DNA from: JBGSKV01 sp041740975
Lineage (GTDB): Bacteria > Bdellovibrionota_B > Oligoflexia > Oligoflexales > JALZUQ01
DNA: 6,877 bases
Reading direction: 5' to 3'
Assembly: GCA_041740975.1 (NCBI GenBank)
Contig: JBGSKV010000014.1
Span: forward strand, 1 to 6,877
Shown here: positions 1 to 5,300 of the stretch, in pieces
Layout of the letters: each line of letters starts with the position of its first letter
How positions within the stretch are numbered: position 1 is the stretch's first letter
Translations under genes and position numbers: made by a program
The notes under the pieces: model-generated
Database searches by the model: none
What the model was told of the DNA's origin: nothing
What the model saw: the letters and a program-made list of their open reading frames with translations, nothing else

Positions 1-134
1 TTGTGAGCGCAGGACGCGCGAACACCAGCGCAGCCTGGGCAGGAGCTCTGGTACAAATAAAAATCCCGGTGGCTATTCAGGCAAGCGTACCCTCTGGAGA
101 CAGTGCTGAGAAGTTTCCACCACCAACTTCGTAA
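1..134 (+). CDS. Possible C-terminal tail of an unidentified rightward gene (partial)
   Basis: A frame starting at base 3 stays open for 43 codons and stops at TAA 132-134. The translation begins VSAGRANTSAAWAG and ends SGDSAEKFPPPTS, with a hydrophobic middle part (ALVQIKIPVAIQ). I do not recognise a family. If real, the gene enters from the left and converges on the NAD-kinase gene, with the terminator at 131-166 between them. The evidence is weak: 43 stop-free codons occur by chance fairly often, and a second forward frame from base 2 also stays open to about base 109. The stretch could equally be non-coding. I saw no tRNA or other structural RNA in it. Confidence 0.3.
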   Translation, partial: VSAGRANTSAAWAGALVQIKIPVAIQASVPSGDSAEKFPPPTS

Positions 135-166
135 AAAACAAAAGCTCCGCCTGTGAAAGGCGGAGC
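131..166 (-). terminator. Rho-independent terminator of the leftward foldase-NAD kinase unit
   Basis: A perfect 8-bp stem, GCTCCGCC (144-151) with GGCGGAGC (159-166), closes a 7-base loop. Read leftward it is followed directly by a T-rich run, TTTTGTTTTTT (complement of 133-143), which is the classic intrinsic terminator form. It lies 46 bases past the NAD-kinase stop. Rightward the stem is followed only by CAAATTT-like sequence lacking a proper T tract, so it looks one-directional and would serve a rightward gene poorly. Confidence 0.88.
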
Positions 167-179
167 AAATTTAGATATC

Positions 180-196
180 CGGCCGCGGAGCGGCCG
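180..196. repeat. GC-rich inverted repeat (hairpin) in the NAD-kinase 3' UTR
   Basis: CGGCCGC (180-186) and GCGGCCG (190-196) form a perfect 7-bp stem around a 3-base loop. It lies 15 bases past the NAD-kinase stop codon and 13 bases before the terminator stem. No T run follows on either strand, so by itself it is not an intrinsic terminator. It may protect the mRNA 3' end or assist termination; that role is inference. Confidence 0.6.
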
Positions 197-211
197 TTCA
201 ATAATCTATAA

Positions 212-1108
212 TTAATTTGGGCTTAAACGCCCTACTAATTGGATATTATGGGCGCGCTCGATCGTAATCTTATCGCCGAATTCTATATCGATCGAATGCC
301 GCTGTCCGTCGAAGGCCAGTATTGCCTGTGCCGATCGATTAAATATCGTAAACAGAGTGTTATCCGGATCAAAAGTTCCGCGGCCTAATTCATCTTTTTT
401 GGCCATAGCCGCCATCGACTGCGAGCGACGGTACCGTTCCCGAACCAAATACTGGAATTCTCTGCCCACACTTTCCAGAACTTGTCCGCCGGCAGCTTTG
501 ATCGCGGCAGTGCTTCCGATCGCTGTCGACAACCAAATGCCACTCGACTTTTGTTCTTCCGACTTTTTTCCAATCGACAAGCGGTAACGAGACATGCCGG
601 CGGGATGAGTGTGTGTGTAAAGAATATCGTTTATGACGGGAGGACTGACTTCTTTGGGACCTTCTATTCGTTCGATGCGGGCACGCATACGGCTAATCGT
701 CAAAATTGGCAGGGTTTGCTCAACCATTTTACGTATAAACATCGTAATCTGACTGCGTTTGATTGCACAAAGATGCCCGACGCTATTATCCGTCGAACAG
801 ATTCCAGCCAGAACTCCGCCATTGACCAGGTGTTGGCCGGCCGTCAGTAGAGTTCCATCCCCACCATGACTTAAGACAATATCAAAGCTTTCGTTTGGAA
901 GTGGCTCGTCTCGACCAACTTCTAAGAAATGAACATCGGCTTTGCTCAACGCATCTCGAAGCTCAGCTAAACAAGAAATGTGTTGGCGATGTTCTTCTTC
1001 TAGGTCTTTTAGTTCCGCATGGGAAATAAGCCCTGCCGCGACAGCCGCCTCGATTCGCTCGCCAAGCAAATCCAAATTGGTTGTTTTTTTTACGACGAGA
1101 ACTTTCAA
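212..1108 (-). CDS. nadK: NAD kinase family protein (NAD(+)/NADH kinase)
   Basis: This 298-residue cytoplasmic protein is probably the ATP-dependent kinase that phosphorylates NAD to NADP. The GGDGT motif of the NAD-kinase/diacylglycerol-kinase fold is at residues 82-86 (SHGGDGTLLTAGQHL). The following STDNSVGHL matches the region of the NxGxLGFL motif. An Asn-Asp pair sits at 160-161, and the NADK signature region is SSGIWLSTAIGSTAA (188-202) followed by AAGG. A C-terminal DGQ...FGDKITIER block (268-285) fits the family, and the length is usual for bacterial NadK. The signature reads TAIGSTAA where classical enzymes have TPTGSTAY. The start is TTG (1106-1108): the upstream gene's TAG is in the same frame two codons earlier, so no earlier start is possible, and no ATG occurs before residue 123. 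A GGAGG-like GGCGG lies 7 bases upstream. It is the second gene of a leftward pair and probably depends on translation of the foldase gene. Substrate preference (NAD versus NADH, ATP versus polyphosphate) cannot be read from the sequence. Confidence 0.85.
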   Translation of the reverse strand: MKVLVVKKTTNLDLLGERIEAAVAAGLISHAELKDLEEEHRQHISCLAELRDALSKADVHFLEVGRDEPLPNESFDIVLSHGGDGTLLTAGQHLVNGGVLAGICSTDNSVGHLCAIKRSQITMFIRKMVEQTLPILTISRMRARIERIEGPKEVSPPVINDILYTHTHPAGMSRYRLSIGKKSEEQKSSGIWLSTAIGSTAAIKAAGGQVLESVGREFQYLVRERYRRSQSMAAMAKKDELGRGTFDPDNTLFTIFNRSAQAILAFDGQRHSIDIEFGDKITIERAHNIQLVGRLSPN

Positions 1109-1111
1109 AGG

Positions 1112-2698
1112 CTAACCGCCAGTTTGCTGCTGCGCTTGATCGTAGTTCTGGTGAGATTTACTTAGCCAAATACGGCCATTATCTTCCAACTTTTTACGTT
1201 GCGTCTGCTCCATGGCTTGCAGCAATCGCGTCGCCTCGCGATAAGCGGCGGCTTTCGCCTGATTTTCTTCTTTAGAACGGTCGTATTTCGCCATATCAGC
1301 CGCTTTCTTGGCTTTAAGACGAACAATAAACTTACTATCTTTACCGACAACTTCTGGCAGAAGCTCGCCTGGTTTCTGCAACTCAAACACTTTCGCCAAA
1401 ACGGCCTCGTCCGATCCTAAGCCGTTAACATAGTTTGCAACTAAATTTGCCTCACCTGTTGACTGCCAGCTCAATTTGTCTTGTGTGAGCGAGCGAGAAA
1501 TATTTTCGCCAGCTTTGAGTTTTGTGAGGTACTCTTGCGCTTTTTCTTCAAGAAGTTTCGGAGCGTCTTTCTCTTTTATTTGTCGAGAAGCGATTTGAGT
1601 TTTAGCTTGTTCCAGAGTGGTCGTACGGGGCTCTTTGCGATCTTCAGCCTTGATAATGTGAAAGCCAAAAGGTGTTTCCACTATTCCGCTGATTTCGTTT
1701 TTTGCCAGCTTGAACGCCGCTTCGCTAAATTCTGGGACCATTTTGTCGCGGCTAAACCAACCTAGTTCGCCTCCAGAAGTCTTCCCCGATGGCTCATCCG
1801 TCTTAAGGCGAGCGATATCGGCAAAACTGGCTCCCGGTTTCTTGACAGAGGCCAATACGCCTTCGGCTATTTTCTTCGCTTCTTCTTTTGTGCGTTTCGC
1901 AGCATCGGCAGAGGCATTGCGCGCGTCCGCGAAGCTAATCAATATGTGGCGGGCTTTGACTTCTTCCTTTTGGGTGAACTCAGCGATATTAGCTTTGTAG
2001 TACTCTTCGATTTCTTTAGCGTTCTTCTCAACGTATTCGGCAATTTGGGCTGGAGTGATAGCCGCCGACAATTGCTCAGGAGTGAACTTCAGATACTCAA
2101 AGTCAACCTTCGTATTCTGCAGCTTGTAGTTTAACTCCATGTTTTTATCAGACACGAAACTCGCAACAGACCCTAACTCCATAAATTTTTGGACTGTGAG
2201 ATCTCGCTGCATTGATTCCATAAAAGTTTTTTCGGTGTATACATTTTGACGAAGGTAGCGCTCGAAAAAATCAGGACTAAACTGGCCTTTTTCGTCTTGA
2301 AATGCTTTTTGTTGACGAAGCATTTCGATGACTTCGTCTTCAGATACGCTGACACCCAAATCTTTAGCGGTCATATAATTTACACGTTGGGAAACGAGTT
2401 GATTAAGAACAGTGGATGATAGCTTAAACTGTGCCGGATCAAAGTTATCTTTTAACTGCGCGCGATAGCGCTCATACATACTTTGGTAAGCGCGACGGAA
2501 TTCCAAGTCACTGATCACTTCACCAGCTACCCGACCCGCAGAGCCTCGCGGCATAACGGCAGTATTCATAGAAGGGTCACAGACGCCAAAAAAAGCCATC
2601 GCCAGAAGCGACATACTCAACATTGCGTAAGCACTCCAATGTTGGAAAGCTTTCGATTTTACTTTGGTGTCTAACTTCTTATTCTTCCAACGATACAT
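1112..2698 (-). CDS. Membrane-anchored periplasmic peptidyl-prolyl cis-trans isomerase (PpiD/SurA-like, parvulin domain)
   Basis: This 528-residue protein resembles PpiD/SurA chaperones, which catalyse proline isomerisation and assist folding of secreted and outer-membrane proteins. A basic N-terminus (KNKKLDTKVKSK, 5-16) precedes one hydrophobic segment at about 22-40, giving a signal anchor with the bulk of the protein in the periplasm. Residues about 56-175 form a helical SurA-N-type chaperone region. One parvulin domain spans about 247-350: ARHIL (249-253), GGELGWFSRDKMVPEF (309-324) and TPFGFHIIK (342-350), including the two family histidines H251 and H347. The C-terminal 170 residues are charged and helical, rich in Lys, Glu, Ala and Gln. 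It is shorter than E. coli PpiD (about 620 residues) and has one recognisable parvulin domain. The ATG is supported by AAGGAAGGA six bases upstream. A lipoprotein reading is unlikely because the residue before C40 is Val. It is divergent from mreB and leads the NAD-kinase gene. Confidence 0.87.
   Translation of the reverse strand: MYRWKNKKLDTKVKSKAFQHWSAYAMLSMSLLAMAFFGVCDPSMNTAVMPRGSAGRVAGEVISDLEFRRAYQSMYERYRAQLKDNFDPAQFKLSSTVLNQLVSQRVNYMTAKDLGVSVSEDEVIEMLRQQKAFQDEKGQFSPDFFERYLRQNVYTEKTFMESMQRDLTVQKFMELGSVASFVSDKNMELNYKLQNTKVDFEYLKFTPEQLSAAITPAQIAEYVEKNAKEIEEYYKANIAEFTQKEEVKARHILISFADARNASADAAKRTKEEAKKIAEGVLASVKKPGASFADIARLKTDEPSGKTSGGELGWFSRDKMVPEFSEAAFKLAKNEISGIVETPFGFHIIKAEDRKEPRTTTLEQAKTQIASRQIKEKDAPKLLEEKAQEYLTKLKAGENISRSLTQDKLSWQSTGEANLVANYVNGLGSDEAVLAKVFELQKPGELLPEVVGKDSKFIVRLKAKKAADMAKYDRSKEENQAKAAAYREATRLLQAMEQTQRKKLEDNGRIWLSKSHQNYDQAQQQTGG
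1116..1120 (-). promoter_or_regulatory. Ribosome binding site supporting the TTG start of the NAD-kinase gene
   Basis: Read leftward, GGCGG (one mismatch from GGAGG) lies 7 bases before the TTG codon at 1106-1108. It is inside the last codons of the foldase gene, just ahead of its TAG stop. Because that stop is in frame with the kinase, this site and the TTG are the only reasonable initiation point for a full-length kinase. Confidence 0.5.
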
Positions 2699-2704
2699 AG
2701 CTCG

Positions 2705-2713
2705 TCCTTCCTT
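2705..2713 (-). promoter_or_regulatory. Ribosome binding site of the foldase gene
   Basis: Read leftward, the sequence is AAGGAAGGA, with its last base 6 bases before the ATG at 2696-2698. This purine-rich tract supports that start codon. Confidence 0.75.
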
Positions 2714-2881
2714 ATGCCAATGGCCAAGTCCTAACCTAAGTTCACTTTTCCAAACACCTTTTTTAACATAGGTTTACAACCCTTGTTAGAGAAATCAGTT
2801 GACGACATCATTCCCGTTCGCCTCGGCGCGAGTCTGAATCCTGTGTCTATTTTTTTAACAGTGAGTGATTAATTTTTAACC

Positions 2882-2910
2882 TTTAGCTTTAACGATGAAT
2901 CCACTATAAC
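2882..2910 (+). promoter_or_regulatory. Candidate sigma-70-type promoter of the mreB operon
   Basis: TATAAC (2905-2910) matches the -10 consensus at five of six positions. TTTAGC (2882-2887) is a weak -35 (three of six) at 17 bases spacing. Transcription would begin near 2917 and give a leader of about 30 bases. The spacing and -10 are good, the -35 poor. This is a pattern match only. Confidence 0.33.
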
Positions 2911-2937
2911 CAACAACAGTCAAAACCGTTTAGGCAT

Positions 2938-2941
2938 GGAG
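2938..2941 (+). promoter_or_regulatory. Ribosome binding site of mreB
   Basis: GGAG lies 7 bases before the ATG at 2949. It supports a start giving the short MIFDWLAGMF leader expected for MreB. Confidence 0.7.
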
Positions 2942-2948
2942 TTTCAAT

Positions 2949-3983
2949 ATGATTTTTGATTGGCTCGCAGGAATGTTTTCCAATGATATGGCCATCGACT
3001 TAGGTACCGCGAACACCTTAGTTTATGTCGCAGATAGAGGCATCGTCATGAATGAACCGTCGGTCGTGGCGGTACAAAAAGATGCACGCGGCGGCAAAAA
3101 AATCCTCGCCGTCGGCAAAGAAGCAAAAGAAATGCTCGGTCGTACCCCTGGCTCTATTGTGGCGATTCGCCCTATGAAAGACGGTGTTATTGCAGATTTT
3201 GAAATTACAGAAGCTATGCTTCGTTACTTTATTGAAAAAGCCCACAATCGTCGCACGATGGTGAAACCTCGCGTCATGATTTGCGTTCCTTATGGCATTA
3301 CGGAAGTTGAAAAACGTGCCGTCAAAGAATCGGCTGAAAGTGCTGGCGCCCGTGAAGTTCACCTTATTGAAGAACCAATGGCAGCAGCGATTGGCGCCGG
3401 ATTGCCTATTTCCGAGCCCAACGGCAACATGATTGTCGATATTGGCGGTGGTACTACAGAAGTCGCCGTGATTTCACTCGCGGGCATCGTTTTCTCCAAG
3501 TCCATCCGAGTGGGTGGCGATAAGATGGACGAAGCCATCATTAACTATTTGAAACGCAAATATAATTTACTCATCGGTGAACGCACGGCCGAGCAAGTCA
3601 AAATTGGAATTGGCACCGCATATCCGGATGATGATTTGCAACGAATGTTGGTGAAGGGTCGCGATTTGGTGGCCGGTATTCCGAAAACAATTGAAGTCAC
3701 GTCTGAAGAAATTCGCGAAGCCATTTCCGAACCTGTTAACGCGATCGTCGAAGCAGTGCGTGCCGCTCTTGAAAAAACGCCTCCAGAACTTGCGGCGGAT
3801 ATTGTTGACCGTGGGATTGTCCTCGCGGGCGGTGGTGCACTCATTAAAAATCTTGATACACTTTTGCGCGAAGAAACCGGCCTTCCTGTTATGATCGCCG
3901 AAGATCCTTTGACGGCGGTTGTCTTGGGAAGCGGCAAAGCTCTTGATCAACTTGACGTTTTGCGCAGTGTTACATTGCAATAG
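2949..3983 (+). CDS. mreB: Rod shape-determining protein MreB (actin homologue)
   Basis: This 344-residue cytoplasmic actin-like ATPase polymerises on the inner face of the membrane and guides elongasome wall synthesis. The actin-fold nucleotide motifs are intact: phosphate 1 MAIDLGTANTLVYV (14-27), phosphate 2 MIVDIGGGTTEVAVIS (161-176), and the adenosine motif GIVLAGGGALI (289-299). The LIEEPMAAAIGAGLP segment (139-153) carries the conserved glutamates of the catalytic region. The first ten residues (MIFDWLAGMF) are hydrophobic and amphipathic, suitable for direct membrane binding as in other Gram-negative MreB proteins. Length is typical and nothing appears damaged. It is the first gene of the operon, with mreC 16 bases downstream. 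Some bacteria carry more than one mreB paralogue; the full mreC, mreD and mrdA context marks this as the canonical wall-elongation copy. Confidence 0.98.
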   Translation: MIFDWLAGMFSNDMAIDLGTANTLVYVADRGIVMNEPSVVAVQKDARGGKKILAVGKEAKEMLGRTPGSIVAIRPMKDGVIADFEITEAMLRYFIEKAHNRRTMVKPRVMICVPYGITEVEKRAVKESAESAGAREVHLIEEPMAAAIGAGLPISEPNGNMIVDIGGGTTEVAVISLAGIVFSKSIRVGGDKMDEAIINYLKRKYNLLIGERTAEQVKIGIGTAYPDDDLQRMLVKGRDLVAGIPKTIEVTSEEIREAISEPVNAIVEAVRAALEKTPPELAADIVDRGIVLAGGGALIKNLDTLLREETGLPVMIAEDPLTAVVLGSGKALDQLDVLRSVTLQ

Positions 3984-3999
3984 ATAGGTAAATGGAAAC

Positions 4000-4884
4000 A
4001 TGGCGCGTTTCACCTCTCCATCACCTAAACAATGGATTAGGGGCGGCTGTATGGTGCTTGGCATACTTGCGCCATTATTTTTCTTTTCTACCGCACTGCA
4101 ACCGTGGAGTTTCAAAAAAAGCAACTTCCTGATCCTACAGAACATCGCCTTTCCTATTCAGTTTGCCTCCTACCACATTCGTTCCATTAGCCACAGCTTC
4201 TGGGAGGACTACATCGCTCTTCGTGCCTTGCGCGTGGAAAATATTAAATTAGAAGCGAAGGTTAAACAACTGGAAACAGAATTAATCGGCTACGCGGAAA
4301 CAAAAGCTGAGTTGACAAAGCTCTTCGAACTCCTCGAATTTCGGCGTGAACTCGCATTTCCAACGAGCCCTGCAACCGTAGTCACGAGCCACCTCAGTTC
4401 GCCATTTAAGATGACCCGTATTGCTATCTCTAACGCTAAGAAAGTCGGTATTAAGGATCCCGTAATTTTGCCTAGCGGTGTGGTTGGCCGGGTCATGCGT
4501 GTCGGTAAGTCTTTTGCTGATGTACAGCTGTTGACGGATTTGAACTCGCATGTGGATGCTTTGGTTCAACGAACTCGCTCGCGTGGAATACTTTCTGGTC
4601 TAGGTACAAAATTTGCCAAACTGCACTTTCAGTCCATCGTTGACGTTAAAATCGGCGATGAAATTATCACCTCCGGAGTGATTGGAGACTTTCCAAAAGG
4701 TTTACCTCTAGGAGAAGTTGTCAAAATAGGCTTTGCACCTGACAACGTCACGCAAACCATAATCATCAAACCTCGCGTCAACTTCGACGATATTTCGGAA
4801 GTTCTCATTGTTCACCGCGGATCTAAAAACATTAGCGCTGATCTTGACGGAAGCCCTCAAGATCAGAAAGCGAAAAAACTATGA
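4000..4884 (+). CDS. mreC: Rod shape-determining protein MreC
   Basis: This 294-residue bitopic inner-membrane protein, with its body in the periplasm, scaffolds the elongasome and is known in the family to contact and activate PBP2. A short cytoplasmic N-terminus with basic residues (K10, R14) precedes one membrane segment at about 16-33. A charged coiled-coil region lies at about 72-116 (for example NIKLEAKVKQLETEL). The beta-rich MreC core follows at about 120-272, with the typical SGVVGRVMRVGKSFADVQL (159-177), LLTDLNSHVDA and RGILSG segments. The last 20 residues are polar and probably disordered. A weak AGG lies 11 bases before the ATG, so initiation may depend partly on coupling with mreB. 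The stop overlaps the next start (ATGA at 4881-4884). Confidence 0.95.
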   Translation: MARFTSPSPKQWIRGGCMVLGILAPLFFFSTALQPWSFKKSNFLILQNIAFPIQFASYHIRSISHSFWEDYIALRALRVENIKLEAKVKQLETELIGYAETKAELTKLFELLEFRRELAFPTSPATVVTSHLSSPFKMTRIAISNAKKVGIKDPVILPSGVVGRVMRVGKSFADVQLLTDLNSHVDALVQRTRSRGILSGLGTKFAKLHFQSIVDVKIGDEIITSGVIGDFPKGLPLGEVVKIGFAPDNVTQTIIIKPRVNFDDISEVLIVHRGSKNISADLDGSPQDQKAKKL

Positions 4885-5300
4885 TGGAACTCATATGGGA
4901 AAGCTTCGATGTGACCACAATACTATTTACTGTGACTTGCGTTTTTCTCCCTTTGAGATTTGGAATTTTCTTGGCTATTTTGTGCGGGCTTTACAAAGAG
5001 ACTGCTACGATGTACCCAGCAGGACTGTACATAAGCAGTTACTTGGCCTTTGCCCTGTTGTTTGATTTCATTCGCAGTAGTGTCTCTTGGCGAAGTTTCT
5101 TCCCTTGGTTTCTCACTTTGAATATTTTTTTAGTTTTCATCGCATCCGTAAAAGGGATATTATTTTTATCCTATAGTGTCGCCAGCGTCCCCACTCTTTT
5201 GTGGACGCTCACTCTTCAAACTATTTTGGGCTGTTTGCTAGCTACGATGATGGCCTATGCGATTTTTCAATATTATAAGAAGATTTACGTTCGATGGTAA
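4881..5300 (+). CDS. mreD: Probable MreD: small polytopic membrane protein in the mreC-mrdA slot
   Basis: This 139-residue hydrophobic protein is identified mainly by position between mreC and mrdA; MreD sequences are poorly conserved and I see no diagnostic motif. Hydrophobic stretches at about 11-37, 47-64, 75-97 and 103-128 suggest four to five membrane spans, ending in a short basic tail (YYKKIYVRW). Typical MreD proteins are about 160 residues, so this one is slightly short. MreD is a core elongasome component thought to modulate the MreC-PBP2 interaction. The start overlaps the mreC stop by 4 bases (ATGA); a second ATG follows at once (4884), so initiation could use either. The 3' end overlaps mrdA by 7 bases. 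Confidence 0.8.
   Translation: MMELIWESFDVTTILFTVTCVFLPLRFGIFLAILCGLYKETATMYPAGLYISSYLAFALLFDFIRSSVSWRSFFPWFLTLNIFLVFIASVKGILFLSYSVASVPTLLWTLTLQTILGCLLATMMAYAIFQYYKKIYVRW

Larger units (their letters stand above)
2699..2948. other. Divergent intergenic region between the foldase gene and mreB
   Basis: This 250-base non-coding stretch is AT-rich with T runs and must hold the promoters for both the leftward pair and the rightward mre operon. I can support a candidate mreB promoter at 2882-2910 and both ribosome binding sites. I cannot point to a convincing leftward promoter. The hexamer TTTAAC occurs four times (2762, 2854, 2875, 2888). Confidence 0.6.

Noticed and set aside
100..127. CCACCACCA near 117, resembling the 3' end of a tmRNA or tRNA
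   Set aside because: No T-arm consensus (GGTTCRANNCC) or acceptor stem partner is visible nearby.
144..166. Bidirectional use of the terminator for a convergent rightward gene
   Set aside because: After the stem, rightward sequence has only three T residues, not a proper T tract.
482..850. A 122-codon forward open frame inside the NAD-kinase gene
   Set aside because: It lies antisense to a gene with clear family motifs and its translation has no recognisable domain.
2568..2632. Possible lipobox (FFGVC) at the end of the foldase's hydrophobic segment, suggesting a lipoprotein
   Set aside because: The residue before C40 is Val, and the -3 position is Phe; lipoprotein signals need a small residue before the Cys. 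A signal anchor as in PpiD fits better.
2799..2804. TTGACG, a good -35-like hexamer upstream of mreB
   Set aside because: No -10-like sequence follows at 16-18 bases; the region there is GC-rich (CTCGGC).
2895..2923. Leftward promoter candidate TTGACT (complement of 2918-2923) for the foldase gene
   Set aside because: At 17 bases spacing the -10 would be ATTCAT, only a three-of-six match; the better TATAGT is just 9 bases away, too close.
3018..3937. Long open frames on the minus strand across mreB
   Set aside because: They are antisense shadows of a strongly conserved mreB, with low-complexity or Arg/Ser-rich translations resembling no protein family.
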